NCBI RefSeq assembly: GCF_028807635.1
Contig: NZ_JARBAX010000001.1
Span: 2,700,001 to 2,764,000 of the forward strand
Direction: 5' to 3'
Length of the DNA: 64,000 nucleotides
Source of the DNA: Streptomyces spiramyceticus
GTDB lineage: Bacteria; Actinomycetota; Actinomycetes; Streptomycetales; Streptomycetaceae
In this document: piece after piece, positions 17,495 to 26,354 of the stretch
Layout of the letters: every line of letters starts with the position of its first letter
Numbering within the stretch: position 1 is the first letter of the stretch
The notes under the pieces: generated by a model
Databases searched by the model: none
Told to the model about the DNA's origin: nothing
The model's input: only the letters and a program-made list of their open reading frames with translations
Program-made: the position numbers and the translations under genes

Positions 17495-18280
17495 TCAGAA
17501 CAGACTGACCCCCGCCAGCCAGCCCCCGTCTATGACGAACGGCTGCCCGGTGATGTACGACGAGTCGTCGCCGGTCAGGAACAGCGCCAGCGCCGCCACC
17601 TCCTCCGGCTGCCCGATCCGCCCCATCGGCACGAGCTTCCGGTAGAGCTCGTCCACGGCGGCCTTGGACTCCACCGGATCGGCGGTCGGATCCATCGCGG
17701 CCGGATTGGTCATCGGCGTGTCCACGGCCCCCGGGCACACCGCATTGACCCGTATCTTCTTCCCCGCCAGCTCCACGGCCGCGACCCGCGTCAGTCCGAG
17801 AATCGCGTGCTTGGTGGCGGCGTACGCGCCCACGAAGGCCATGCCTGTCAGGGCCGTGTACGACGCGGTGTTGACGATCGTGCCGCCGCCCGCCGCCTCG
17901 ATCTCGGGCGCGACGTTCTTGATCCCCAGGAACGCGCCGACCTGGTTGACCTGCACCACCTGCTGGAACTCCTCCAGCGGCGTGCTCACCAGCTCGTTGA
18001 ACCTCAGAATCCCGGCATTGTTGACCAGCCCGTCAATCTTTCCGAAGGTCGATTTGGCGTGGGCCACGGCCGCAGCCCAGTCCGCCTCCTGGCTCACATC
18101 GAGATGGACGTACGTCGCGACGCTCTCCCCCAGCTCCTTGGCGAGCGCCTCGCCCTGGTCGTCCAGCACATCGCCCAGCACCACCTTCGCGCCCTCGGCC
18201 ACGAAGAGCCGCGCCTCCTGCTCGCCCTGCCCGCGTGCCGCACCCGTGATGACGACGACGCGCCCGTCCAGCTTCCCCAT
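17495..18280 (-). CDS. short-chain dehydrogenase/reductase, hydroxysteroid dehydrogenase-like
   Basis: 261 residues. Classical SDR: cofactor motif TGAARGQG near residue 12, NNAG ([10 protein letters not shown]), catalytic Ser in TASYTAL, and YAATK (Tyr-x-x-x-Lys). The [12 protein letters not shown] pattern, Asp in GDVLDDQG (favouring NAD) and overall sequence resemble 3-alpha/20-beta-hydroxysteroid dehydrogenases. It interconverts an alcohol and a ketone on a fairly bulky substrate. It sits 21 bp after the LLM gene at 18302-19216, so those two probably share the operator pair at about 19237-19290. Confidence 0.88.
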   Translation of the reverse strand: MGKLDGRVVVITGAARGQGEQEARLFVAEGAKVVLGDVLDDQGEALAKELGESVATYVHLDVSQEADWAAAVAHAKSTFGKIDGLVNNAGILRFNELVSTPLEEFQQVVQVNQVGAFLGIKNVAPEIEAAGGGTIVNTASYTALTGMAFVGAYAATKHAILGLTRVAAVELAGKKIRVNAVCPGAVDTPMTNPAAMDPTADPVESKAAVDELYRKLVPMGRIGQPEEVAALALFLTGDDSSYITGQPFVIDGGWLAGVSLF

Positions 18281-18301
18281 GCCAAGTCCCCTTCTCAGTT
18301 C

Positions 18302-19216
18302 TCAGTACAGATACGGAGCTACTTCAGAGGCGAACGCCGCCATCTGGTCGGTCAGTTCGGCACGGCTCCGGCTGCGGAACCGCACCTGGATCTGCTGCAC
18401 ACCCATCGCGCCGTAGGCACGCAGCGACTCGGCGATCGCCTCCGGCTTCCCGGTGACGGTGCGGCGCCCGACGTCCCAGGGCGCGTCGCCGACGTACAAC
18501 GGCTCGGTGATGGCGCCGACGGTGATGGGCGCTTCGACCCCCGCCTCCGCGCGCAGCCGCTTGAGCCTGGCGATCTGGGCGGGCAACCGGTCGCGCGGAT
18601 CGCCCTGCGGCAGCCAGCCGTCACCCCGCACCGCCGCCCTGCGCACGGCGGCGGGCGACGACCCGCCCACCCACACCGGCACCCGCGCCTGCGCCGGGCG
18701 CGGCCTCTGCCCGAGCCCGCTGAAGGCGTACCGCTCCCCCGCGAACTCGGGGTACTCGTCCGGCCCGAGCGCCGCCCTGAGCGCGTCGATCGTCTCGTCG
18801 AGTACGCCGCCACGCCCCGCGAAGTCCGCCCCGAGCGCCTCGAACTCCTCCCGCACATGCCCGGCCCCGACCCCGAGAACCAGCCGGCCACCGCTGAGGT
18901 GATCGAGCGTGGCGTACTGCTTGGCGGAGACGAGCGGATGCCGCAGGCCGACCACGGCGACATGGCTGAGCAGCAGGACGCGCTCGGTGACGCCGGCGAG
19001 GAAGGAGAGGGTGGCGACGGGGTCGTACCAGACGGTGCTCATCGCGTCGGCGAGACGGCGCGGGATCGCGACGTGGTCGCAGCTCGCGACATAGGCGAAG
19101 CCGGAGCGGTCGGCGGTGCGGGCAACCTCGGCAAGATCCTCGGGGCCGGCCTCGGCTTCCCACGACTCGGCGTAGATGGTGCTCTGCGACTGGACCGGGA
19201 GCTGCATCCCGTACAT
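18302..19216 (-). CDS. LLM-class F420-dependent oxidoreductase
   Basis: 304 residues from ATG 19216; ATG 19207 (MQLPVQSQ) is an alternative and the frame opens further upstream, but the operators argue for a start here. Signatures: AYVASCDHVAIPRR, ATLDHLSGGRLVLGVGAGHVREEFEALGADF and VPVWVGGSSPAAVRRAA. Typical F420 or FMN luciferase-like TIM barrel. First gene of a two-gene operon with the hydroxysteroid-dehydrogenase-like SDR. Two variant palindromes (19237-19251 and 19276-19290) precede it. Substrate unknown; oxidation of an alcohol or Baeyer-Villiger-like oxygenation are both possible. Confidence 0.85.
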   Translation of the reverse strand: MYGMQLPVQSQSTIYAESWEAEAGPEDLAEVARTADRSGFAYVASCDHVAIPRRLADAMSTVWYDPVATLSFLAGVTERVLLLSHVAVVGLRHPLVSAKQYATLDHLSGGRLVLGVGAGHVREEFEALGADFAGRGGVLDETIDALRAALGPDEYPEFAGERYAFSGLGQRPRPAQARVPVWVGGSSPAAVRRAAVRGDGWLPQGDPRDRLPAQIARLKRLRAEAGVEAPITVGAITEPLYVGDAPWDVGRRTVTGKPEAIAESLRAYGAMGVQQIQVRFRSRSRAELTDQMAAFASEVAPYLY

Positions 19217-19236
19217 CACGATAAGACCCACCCCAT

Positions 19237-19251
19237 CTGATGGACCGTCAC
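19237..19251. promoter_or_regulatory. variant CTGACG-type operator
   Basis: CTGATG GAC CGTCAC, two mismatches from the palindrome consensus, 21 bp upstream of the LLM start at 19216. Confidence 0.5.
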
Positions 19252-19275
19252 TGACCAAGGTGGCCATCGTCGTTC

Positions 19276-19290
19276 CTGACGCACCATCAG
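19276..19290. promoter_or_regulatory. CTGACG-type operator, one mismatch
   Basis: CTGACG CAC CATCAG, centred 39 bp from the companion site at 19237-19251, upstream of the LLM-SDR operon. Confidence 0.55.
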
Positions 19291-19459
19291 ACAAGAGGCC
19301 GGGGGCGGGTCGGCCCGCGTACCGCTCATCCCGGAGGCTGTCCGGCCCCCGGTCGGCCCCGGTTGCAGCCCTCTCCGCGCGCGGGAGCGTCGGCCTCGTG
19401 GCGCCCTCGGGCGATCGCTCGCTCAACGGCCCTGCGTCCGCTCCGACCGCCGAGAGACT

Positions 19460-20014
19460 TCACCGCAGATCGAGCAGCATCACGTCATGAAGAGCCGCGC
19501 CCTCCCACGGCCGCGCCTCGCCAACCTTGCGGTACCCCCACGCCCGGTACGCGGCCGACGCCGCCTTGCTGTCCGGGTGGACGTTGAGCAGCACGCGCTC
19601 GGCATCGATGCCGTCGAGCAGCGTGTCGTGCAGTCGGCGAGCGATGCCCTGTCCGCGCCACGACTCGCGCACGGCAAGTTCCATGAGCCCGAAAGTGCGG
19701 TGCCCGTCCTCGCGCCGCATGTCGTCCGGCACGGGATTGGTGAGTTGGTCCCACCATCCCGTGTTGGCGCTGAGTGGGTGGCCGTAGGCGATGCCGACTG
19801 GCTCACTGTCCTCAGTACGGGCCAGGGCGGCGCGGAAGGCGGCTTTGCGGGTCTGTGAGCGGAAGCGCCGGAACGTGGCCGCGACCTCGTCCTCGGTCTC
19901 GTTGTACGGCGGTTCTGCGAACGCTTCGGCGTAGACCAGCCTGAACGCGTCTTGGGCCTGCTCAGCGGCTTGCCCATCCATGCGCTCGACTGTGATGGTT
20001 CGCTGCTGCGTCAT
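19460..20014 (-). CDS. GNAT-family N-acetyltransferase
   Basis: 184 residues. ATG 20014 (MTQQRTITVERMDG) is chosen because upstream in-frame codons belong to a decayed regulator. The core acetyl-CoA motif is ESWRGQGIARRLHDTLLDG, followed by VHPDSKAASAAYRAWGYRKVGE, a canonical GNAT ending. Acceptor unknown. It lies immediately downstream of a frameshifted XRE-regulator remnant. Confidence 0.8.
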   Translation of the reverse strand: MTQQRTITVERMDGQAAEQAQDAFRLVYAEAFAEPPYNETEDEVAATFRRFRSQTRKAAFRAALARTEDSEPVGIAYGHPLSANTGWWDQLTNPVPDDMRREDGHRTFGLMELAVRESWRGQGIARRLHDTLLDGIDAERVLLNVHPDSKAASAAYRAWGYRKVGEARPWEGAALHDVMLLDLR

Positions 20015-20450
20015 GTGGTGCCCCCCCTCGGACGGTTTCGCGGATGCGCTCGCCGCACTCACGGGCTGCCGTGCTGTCCACTCCGGCGGCGACGCGCTGA
20101 AAGTCCCGGATCTTGCCCAGTAGCCGTGGCGAGGAGATACCCCGCACGCGTCGAGAACGGCGGTCATCTCCGCGCACGACTCATCGACTTCCCCAGCATC
20201 AAGGAGTGCAACCGCTAGCTTCACCCGGTACGAGGCGCTGTTGCGAGCCAGGTCGCCACCGATGCCGCGTACGGCAGCGCGCAGGAACGGCACCGCGCGC
20301 TTGGGTTGCTCCGCCCGTACGTACATGCCGACAGTGGCGTAATCGACCTCGAAAGGTCCCACGAACCGTGCCCAGTTGGGTACCTCCGTACGAGTGAAGG
20401 CAGTCGCGAAGGACTCTTGCGTGTACCCGGCCGCCTGTCGTAACTGCGCC
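19962..20450 (-). pseudogene. decayed XRE-family regulator remnant
   Basis: Reading leftward from about 20450, LAQLRQAAGYTQESFATAF is the start of an XRE helix-turn-helix. It then jumps to VPNWARFVGPFEVDYATVGMYVRAEQ and RNSASYRVKLAVALLDAGEVDESCAEM, the TPR-like C-terminus of long Streptomyces XRE regulators. The middle (a few hundred residues) is missing. A frameshift near 20140 moves the end into another frame (ISSPRLLGKIRDFQRVAAGVD.., stop at 19962) that overlaps the GNAT start. Two lesions make it non-functional. It abuts a transposase fragment, the likely cause. Confidence 0.7.
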
Positions 20451-20463
20451 AGTCGATGAAGAA

Positions 20464-20501
20464 GCCCCGGCCGTCCGCTCCACCGGGGTCGGACGGCCGG
20501 G
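20464..20501. terminator. hairpin between transposase fragment and regulator remnant
   Basis: A perfect 13-bp stem, CCCCGGCCGTCCG (20464-20476) / CGGACGGCCGGGG (20489-20501), with a 12-nt loop at the junction between the XRE remnant and the IS fragment. Confidence 0.55.
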
Positions 20502-20555
20502 GCTGGTCGAGGTGTTTCCTTCGAGGCGGGCCGGCCGGAGTCGGGGCAGGTCTGC

Positions 20556-20885
20556 GTGCCTGTGCCGCCATGCTGGTGCGTCGTGGTGGGCGTGCCGGGC
20601 GGCGAGCCGACGCCTGCGTCGCACCGGCGCCGCAAGGGCGAGGAGCTGCCGGCCCGGTATGAGGCGCACAACAAGTCCCACAAGCAGGTCCGGGCCCGTG
20701 TCGAGCACGTCTTCGCACGCGCACGCATGAAGTGCTGGAAGATCCTGCGTCGCGACTGCTGCCTCAGGGGAGAGGGCGTGCACCACGCCATGCGCGGAAT
20801 CGCCCGCCTGCACGACCTCAACTTCGTCGGACAGGGGACGCGGCCGGAAGGGCCACCGGCCACGCCCCCATCCACTCAAAGATGA
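20556..20885 (+). mobile_element. IS5-family transposase, C-terminal fragment
   Basis: The C-terminal half of a DDE transposase is readable from about 20625: KGEELPARYEAHNKSHKQVRARVEHVFARARMKCWKILR, then GVHHAMRGIARLHDLN, matching IS5-group (DDE_Tnp_4) ends found in Streptomyces. The N-terminal catalytic half is absent and the 5' part of the frame is unrelated sequence, so the element is dead. Confidence 0.75.
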
Positions 20886-20900
20886 TTTACGGGACAGGCC

Positions 20901-21173
20901 TTAGAAGGCGCTGTTGTTGCAGCCCATGCTCGAACCGATGTGGGTCTTTTGTGCGCCCGGGTGGCCCTCGCCGTTGAGCGCGCTGCCCAGCAGGCCGTTG
21001 AGGATGCCGACCTGGCCGAGGATGTCGACGTTCAGGTCGTGCGACTTGCAGTTGGAGCTCTGCTTGATGTTGAAGTGGTCGCCATCGCCGCCGGCGTGGG
21101 CAGTGCCGGCACTCAGGAGTCCGGCGCTGGCGAGGGCGGCGACCAGGACGGCAGCCTTGCGAAGCTTGTACAT
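20901..21173 (-). CDS. small secreted hypothetical protein
   Basis: 90 residues with a convincing signal peptide (AAVLVAALASAGLLSAGTAHA). The mature part is about 65 residues, Gly/Asn-rich with two cysteines (SNCKSHDLNV and MGCNNSAF) that could form a disulphide, and a hydrophobic stretch ILGQVGILNGLLGSAL. It resembles small Streptomyces secreted proteins of unknown function; the hydrophobic Gly/Asn-rich core is faintly chaplin-like but the chaplin pattern is not met. It lies beside a dead transposase and is monocistronic. Confidence 0.7.
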   Translation of the reverse strand: MYKLRKAAVLVAALASAGLLSAGTAHAGGDGDHFNIKQSSNCKSHDLNVDILGQVGILNGLLGSALNGEGHPGAQKTHIGSSMGCNNSAF

Positions 21174-21705
21174 GTCATCTCCCGTGGTGGGCGCGATCTG
21201 TGATCGATCGACTTCGTTCAGTTACGGGAGATTAGTATGAAATACACCCAAAAAGCCCGGCGACGCGCCGAGTCCGGGCGGGACAGTGCGGGCCGGCCGC
21301 CGATGGGGTGCGCGGCGCGGGGTGCGGATGCCAGGAAAGAGCGACCCGCCCCCGCGGGATTCGGGGGCGGGCCGCTGCTCTGTGTCCAGGGTGTCATCGG
21401 TTGGCGAGCTGCCACGGTGAGGGCGAGGCCTGTCACGCCGACCAGCGCGGCGATGGAGGGTAGAGGCCACCGTGACCGCTCCAAGGACGGCGGGGATGGC
21501 GCAACGTCGGAGTACTCCAAAACGCGTCGCTACAGGCTCAGGCGGCTACACCGCCAAGTGTGACGAAGTAGGCCGCACGTCAAGCACCTGCAAGCGTGTC
21601 GCAGCAACAGTGATCACCGGCACAATCGAACAATTGACCTGCAACTCCTCAAGCCTCTCTCGTAGCCTGATGGACGACCAAGTAAGCCTGTTTTCAGGGG
21701 GATTC
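21174..21705. other. 530-bp gene-poor interval with hairpin
   Basis: I see no convincing gene. Short ORFs on both strands (for example 21237-21563) have no good start site or family resemblance. It contains a 10-bp hairpin CCCGCCCCCG (21345-21354) / CGGGGGCGGG (21362-21371) and the promoters of the two flanking secreted-protein genes. The right end is less GC-rich and should hold the promoter for the peptide/ABC operon. Confidence 0.45.
21345..21371. terminator. GC-rich hairpin
   Basis: A perfect 10-bp stem with a 7-nt loop in the gene-poor interval. No gene ends right next to it, so the terminator role is uncertain. Confidence 0.4.
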
Positions 21706-22128
21706 ATGCGCAAGAGTTTGATGGGGAAGCGCAAACTTGCGGTCGTGGGGACGCTGACGGCCATCGCCATCGGAGTGCCCGCAGTGAGCGCGGTCGCGGC
21801 GGAGATCAGCGGAAGCCGGCTTCCGTTCGCTGTCGCCACCTCGGGCAGCAAGGAGGACGGTGACCGCTGGAGGGGCAAGAGCAGCGGTCACGCCAAGGCG
21901 TGCGGCGACGTCCCGGTGAACGACACCAGGACGTTCAGCGCGTACATCTACCAGGACAGGAGCCTCCGTCCTGACCCTAAGATCGCCAGCACGTCCCGCG
22001 GCTACAGGCAGGCATACGGCTGCGGTGCGTACAAGGGCACCAGCACCAGTGGCAAGTACTACACCAAGGCCACCTGGGCCGGCATACCCGGCAGCCGCGC
22101 CTATGGTTACGTGAACGCCCAGAATTGA
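21706..22128 (+). CDS. secreted lactococcin-like or bacteriocin-like small protein upstream of ABC exporter
   Basis: 140 residues from ATG 21706 with a CAGGGGGA site. A basic leader (MRKSLMGKRKLAVVGTLTAIAIGVPAVSAVAA) suggests Sec export. The mature part of about 108 residues has two cysteines (KACGD, YGCGAYKG) and many aromatic/Gly/Ser residues (YIYQDRSLR, GYRQAYGCGAYKG, KYYTKATWAG). This organisation is seen in lactococcin 972-type secreted proteins, which in Streptomyces precede a dedicated ABC transporter and membrane protein, exactly the layout here (19-bp gap to the ATPase). The bacteriocin assignment is inference; no activity can be read from sequence. Confidence 0.6.
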   Translation: MRKSLMGKRKLAVVGTLTAIAIGVPAVSAVAAEISGSRLPFAVATSGSKEDGDRWRGKSSGHAKACGDVPVNDTRTFSAYIYQDRSLRPDPKIASTSRGYRQAYGCGAYKGTSTSGKYYTKATWAGIPGSRAYGYVNAQN

Positions 22129-22147
22129 TTCAGGAATCAGGAATCAC

Positions 22148-22978
22148 GTGACCTCTCTTCACAGCACCGCCGCGACCGGCTCCCAGCCGGTCGCGGCGGT
22201 CGCGGGCGTCACTGTGCGGTACGGATCGACGACCGCCCTCGACGACGTCTCCCTTGAATTTCCCTCCGGGGTCACCGGCCTTCTCGGGCCCAACGGAGCA
22301 GGGAAAAGTACCCTGTTGTCCCTGCTGAGCACGGCGCGCAGACCAAAGTCCGGCGCGGTCGCCCTCCTGGGAGAGGATGCGTCGGGACGGGCGCGCGTGC
22401 AGCGTCTCAGGCTGCGGATCGGGGTGCTTCCGCAATCCTTCGGGTTCTATCCCCGCTTCACCGCCTTGGAGTTCACCGAGTACGCGGCCTGGCTGCGCAA
22501 GGTGCCCGCGGCCCAGCGGCGCGAACGGGCCCGCGAAGCGTTGCGCCTGGTGCAGATGGAGAAGCACGCCGACCGCAGGATGGGCGCCCTGTCCGGCGGC
22601 ATGCTGCGTCGCGTCGGCATTGCCCAGGCCATGGTCAACGAACCCTCCCTGGTGCTTCTCGACGAGCCGACGGTCGGTCTCGATCCGGCTCAGCGGGTCG
22701 GATTCCGGGGCCTGATCCAGGAGTTGGGCGACCGGTGCGCAGTCGTGATGAGCACGCATCTGGCCGAGGACGTGGCGCACGTGTGCGACCGGGTCGCCGT
22801 CCTGCTCGAAGGGACGGTCCGCTTCACGGGGACGGTCGCCGAGCTGTGCGCTCTGCCGGGCGGGGACGCGTCCTCCGAAGGCTCCGGTTCATCCGACCTG
22901 ACAGACATGGAAGTTGACGGGGGAGCCGTGGAAGCCGGATATCTGCATCTGGCCGGAACGGAAGCGGTGGCGACCTGA
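22148..22978 (+). CDS. ABC transporter ATP-binding protein
   Basis: 276 residues from GTG 22148. Walker A GPNGAGKST at about residue 47, the Q-loop in VLPQSFGF, signature LSGGMLRRVGIAQ, Walker B LVLLDEPTVGLD and a His switch near STHLAED. A complete NBD of the drug/bacteriocin-export class (CcmA-like). Coupled by TGATG overlap to the membrane protein at 22978. It would power export of, or immunity to, the adjacent secreted protein. Confidence 0.92.
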   Translation: MTSLHSTAATGSQPVAAVAGVTVRYGSTTALDDVSLEFPSGVTGLLGPNGAGKSTLLSLLSTARRPKSGAVALLGEDASGRARVQRLRLRIGVLPQSFGFYPRFTALEFTEYAAWLRKVPAAQRRERAREALRLVQMEKHADRRMGALSGGMLRRVGIAQAMVNEPSLVLLDEPTVGLDPAQRVGFRGLIQELGDRCAVVMSTHLAEDVAHVCDRVAVLLEGTVRFTGTVAELCALPGGDASSEGSGSSDLTDMEVDGGAVEAGYLHLAGTEAVAT

Positions 22979-24279
22979 TGCGCGTCCTGCTGACCGAGAT
23001 GCGGCGGGGCGAGGCCAAGTGGGCTGCCGCTCTCATGGGCGTCGTCGGCGTCTACTACTTCACCGCCGAGAGTCCCGGCGACAGCGACTGGATCGGCTGG
23101 TGGAATCAGACCAGCCTTCAGGTCCAGCTCTTCTCGGTGATCGTCATGGGTTCCGTAATGAGCGCCGCGGGCGCCTGGGGAGCGGGCCGCGCCTTCCGCC
23201 ACCGCACCCGGGGCTGGGCCGACACCTCCGCCAGGAACGGGTGGCCGCAGGCACTCCTGCTGTGGCTCGCGGCCTGGCTGTGGGCCCTGATCGCGTACGC
23301 CGTGTTCATCGCCATCGCGTTCTCGCGCACCTCGGCGGTCAGTGAGGTCAGTGAGCCCGCGTGGACACCGCTACTGCTCGGCGCGGGGATGATGAGCCTG
23401 GAGATCGCCGTCGGGGTCGCCATCGGCTCGGCGCTGCCGTCGCGTGTGGTTGCGCCCTTCGCAGGGATCTTCTGGTACGGCCTCTTCGTCTTCGTCGCGT
23501 TCGTCCCGGACACCCCCCTCGACAAGCTGTTCCCGGCGATAGACGAGTTCTGGAGCTCGGATTTCGAGCCGAACACGACCCGCATGCTGATCGCCTTCGC
23601 CTGGTGTCTGGCGTTCGGCCTGGTGCTGACCGCGCTGCCCGCGCTGTGGCGCCGTGCCGCACTCCCACCCCGGCCCCTGACCCTCGGGGCGCTCACGGTG
23701 GCGGCGCTGGTCGCGGGCGGCACGCTCGTGGCGTTCCGCACGCCGGTGCCCGACTCGTACTGGGCAGTGCGCAAGGAACAGCCCGCGCACCCGCTCTGCG
23801 CCAGCAGCGGCCACACCAAGGTGTGCCTCTGGCCCGAGGACCGGCATCTGCTGCCGCAGGCCCGTGCCGCCGTGAAGACCGTCGACTCCGGGCTCGGCTC
23901 CCTGGCCGGCCTCAACCGCGGCTTCTACGCGAGCGGCCTCAAGCGCCCGGCAGGTGACACCGCCGAGCTGTCCATGATGTCGCCCGCCGAGAGCCAGGCC
24001 GATCTGACCGACGCCATGTTCTCGGCGGCCCTGCCGCAGCCCACGTCGCCGGACTGCCAACCCCATCTACTCGAAGCGACCGGCGGCTACCCCGACACGT
24101 TCCTCTTCGAAGCCGTTGTCCGTGCCCGCATCGGCGCACCCAGCGAGCACTACGGCGAGAGGTTCGGCCGCGCCCTCGACCGGATCACCAGCGCCCCGCG
24201 CGCGAAGCAAGACGCCTGGATCGAACGGGCGGCCAACGACATCCGCGCCTGCAGGCCCGTCCCCGAGCTTCCTCGGTGA
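22978..24279 (+). CDS. ABC transporter membrane protein with large C-terminal domain
   Basis: 433 residues. About six membrane segments lie in residues 1-265 (ALMGVVGVYYF, LFSVIVMGSVMSAAGAW, LLLWLAAWLWALIAYAVFIAI, IAVGVAIGSAL, FAGIFWYGLFVFVAFV, FGLVLTALPALW, LTVAALVAGGTLVAF), followed by a soluble domain of about 165 residues with cysteines (HPLCASSGHTKVCLW, DCQPHLL, IRACRPVP) that would lie outside. Partner of the ATPase encoded just upstream, and coupled by GTGA to the next gene. The large exported tail is unusual for a simple permease and could recognise the secreted partner. Confidence 0.8.
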   Translation: MRVLLTEMRRGEAKWAAALMGVVGVYYFTAESPGDSDWIGWWNQTSLQVQLFSVIVMGSVMSAAGAWGAGRAFRHRTRGWADTSARNGWPQALLLWLAAWLWALIAYAVFIAIAFSRTSAVSEVSEPAWTPLLLGAGMMSLEIAVGVAIGSALPSRVVAPFAGIFWYGLFVFVAFVPDTPLDKLFPAIDEFWSSDFEPNTTRMLIAFAWCLAFGLVLTALPALWRRAALPPRPLTLGALTVAALVAGGTLVAFRTPVPDSYWAVRKEQPAHPLCASSGHTKVCLWPEDRHLLPQARAAVKTVDSGLGSLAGLNRGFYASGLKRPAGDTAELSMMSPAESQADLTDAMFSAALPQPTSPDCQPHLLEATGGYPDTFLFEAVVRARIGAPSEHYGERFGRALDRITSAPRAKQDAWIERAANDIRACRPVPELPR

Positions 24280-24974
24280 ACCCGGTGCCCCCCGCGCCGA
24301 GCGCCCAGGCTGACCCCGTCGAGAATCGCCGGGTGAGCCGCCTGCGAGATCCCCGACTGAGCGCCGTCATCGCCTTCGTACGCTGCCGGGGCCTGCCCCG
24401 GGCCTCCGGGGTCGCGCTGCTCGTCGCACTGGCGGCGACCGCCTTCGCGGGGCAGCGTGTGGCGGTGCCCGAGTTCCGGTATCTGGTCGACTTCAGCGTG
24501 CCGGTGGCCGAAGTCGTACCGCTCGCCCACGCGGTGATCCTCGCCACCACACTGTTCTCGCCCATGGCTGACCTGGAGCAGACGTCGGCCCAGCCGATGA
24601 GCCGCCATCGGGGCGTGTACCTGGTGGTGTTGCTGGCCCTGGCCCTGGGCCTGAGCGCGCTGCCGCTGATCGCCGGTGCCACGGGGGAGGTGTTCGGTTC
24701 GGCCGCCCGCAACGTCGTTGGCTATCTCGGGCTCAGCATGATCAGCGCCCGCCTCTTCGGCAGCGGCCTCGCCTGGCTGCTGCCGCTCGGCGTGTTCGGG
24801 CCCACGCTGCTCCTGGGCGTGCGCAGCGACAACACCCCCGAGCCATGGGCCTGGTCGCTGCATACGTCGTCCAGCACCTCGGCCGCTGTCGTGGCCACGG
24901 CGCTCTGGGTGATCGGCGTGTACGCGGCCGCGACGGGGCGGCCTCGGCAGACGGAACGGGCCGAGCAGAACTAG
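24276..24974 (+). CDS. integral membrane protein, second subunit of ABC system
   Basis: 232 residues from GTG 24276, overlapping the permease stop by 4 bp. About five to six hydrophobic segments (GVALLVALAATAFAGQ, VVPLAHAVILATTLF, VYLVVLLALALGLSAL, WLLPLGVFGPTLLLG, AAVVATALWVIGVYAAATG). No motif beyond that. Strict coupling to the ATPase and the first membrane protein implies it is the second membrane subunit of the same export complex. I see no clear gene in the following 346 bp (24975-25320), which contain a direct repeat CGGACGGCCCGCA at about 25137-25163. Confidence 0.75.
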   Translation: MNPVPPAPSAQADPVENRRVSRLRDPRLSAVIAFVRCRGLPRASGVALLVALAATAFAGQRVAVPEFRYLVDFSVPVAEVVPLAHAVILATTLFSPMADLEQTSAQPMSRHRGVYLVVLLALALGLSALPLIAGATGEVFGSAARNVVGYLGLSMISARLFGSGLAWLLPLGVFGPTLLLGVRSDNTPEPWAWSLHTSSSTSAAVVATALWVIGVYAAATGRPRQTERAEQN

Positions 24975-25320
24975 CGCCCCGGCCATGATCCGCAACACGC
25001 TCGGCCGTGCGGGACTGACCGCGGTCATCCAGCCTGCGATGGATCTGCCGACTGTGGTCATCGCTAAGCGGTCTTGTCGAAGTCCAGTGCGGTACGGAGC
25101 CCCGTAAGGAGCGCCGGGAATTGCGCGACCAGCCACGGACGGCCCGCAACGGACGGCCCGCAGCCGAATCACCGCACTTCCCCGCGGAGCGCCTAGTTGC
25201 TGCGGTGGACCTCCGTCTCCGCCATGCGGCGGGGGCGGACCATGCCTGCGAACGATGCCCGGGGGCCCGGGCGTTGACGACGATCAGGGGTATCCCAACG
25301 CCCCACGATCGGAGCCCCGC

Positions 25321-25878
25321 ATGTTGAACAGGACCCTGCGCGCCACCGCCCTCCTCGCCCTCGTGGCCGCCGTCGCCGCGCCCGTCGCCGTCGCGGCCCC
25401 CGCCCCGTCCTCGCCGCCCGCGCCGGAGACGGTCACCGTCTCCTCGCTCAAGGGCGACGCGCGCATGGACTACCCCGTCGCGAACCAGGAGGTACGGGTG
25501 TCCGTCGACGCCCGCTCCACGTACACCGTGGGCAGCATCCCGCAGCGCTCCCGGGGCACCTTCCGCATCTCGCACGCCCAGGACGGCAAGCTCTACTGGG
25601 GCGAGTTCAAGGTCGACTGCCTCACCACCGGCGGCCCCACCGCCACCGTCACCGGCCGCCTGGTCCGCACCAGCCCCGGCCACCCCTGGCTCACCATGCT
25701 GGACCCGCACACCCGCATGGGCGTGAGCTTCCTCGTCCCGGAGAAGGGCGAGGCCCGCATCGGGCTCTCCGGGGCCACCAAGAAGGGCGAGCCGCTGCTC
25801 ACCAAGTGCATGGCACCCTCCGCCGACGCGAAGGTCGTCGACGGCGGGTACACCCTGCGCGACCGCAGCAACTATTAG
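25321..25878 (+). CDS. secreted hypothetical protein
   Basis: 185 residues from ATG 25321. Signal peptide about residues 1-26 (RATALLALVAAVAAPVAVAAP), then a Pro/Ala linker and a beta-rich domain with two cysteines (VDCLTTGG, TKCMAPS) that may pair. No recognised catalytic motif. Convergent with the small SCO4226-like gene, sharing 3' ends. Function unknown. Confidence 0.7.
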   Translation: MLNRTLRATALLALVAAVAAPVAVAAPAPSSPPAPETVTVSSLKGDARMDYPVANQEVRVSVDARSTYTVGSIPQRSRGTFRISHAQDGKLYWGEFKVDCLTTGGPTATVTGRLVRTSPGHPWLTMLDPHTRMGVSFLVPEKGEARIGLSGATKKGEPLLTKCMAPSADAKVVDGGYTLRDRSNY

Positions 25879-26123
25879 ACGGAAAGCGGCACGGGGTGGA
25901 TTTCGTTGGCCGGGTGACCGGTTCGCTCGTGTATGCGCTGCACCGCGTCCGCGGAGGGCGCCTCGGAGAGGCAGTACACGACTCCCGCTTCGGGGTCGGC
26001 CCACGCCCGTTCGAAGTGCACTCCTTCCTCCGCCTCGATCGCCAGGTCTGCCCGGTGTGCCGCCGACAGCTGCTCGGCCGTGATGCCCTTCATGTCGTTG
26101 TGGACGTCCATGAACGTGGTCAT
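25875..26123 (-). CDS. SCO4226-family nickel-binding protein (DUF4242)
   Basis: 82 residues from ATG 26123 (MTTFMDVHNDMKG). The blocks GITAEQLSAAHRADLAIEAEEGVHFERAW and VYCLSEAPSADAVQRIHERTGHPANEIHPV match, nearly word for word, the Streptomyces coelicolor SCO4226 family. That family is a small ferredoxin-like dimer that binds nickel through histidines. Cytosolic; role in metal homeostasis is presumed. It overlaps the 3' end of the opposing gene by 4 bp. Confidence 0.85.
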   Translation of the reverse strand: MTTFMDVHNDMKGITAEQLSAAHRADLAIEAEEGVHFERAWADPEAGVVYCLSEAPSADAVQRIHERTGHPANEIHPVPLSV

Positions 26124-26354
26124 CGCCCGCCACCTCCGGTTGTTTCGTCGGCTCATGGCTTCGGCACGAGTGACAGAGCCGCGGGCCCTGCCCCGGGTGC
26201 CGGAGCCCTCCTCCCACCATCGTGCGCCCGCCGATGGCCCTGGGCGACCCGGGCTGCCGCCGAATCGACCCGGCCCAGGCGACGGCCGCGACCTTTGGCA
26301 CACACAGTGATCCGATGAGCACGGAGGATGAACGGCGGCATCGGTCGGGACCGG

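Noticed and set aside
21237..21563. Hypothetical ORFs on either strand of the gene-poor interval
   Set aside because: No ribosome site, low-complexity residues and overlap with a hairpin. Neither strand is convincing.
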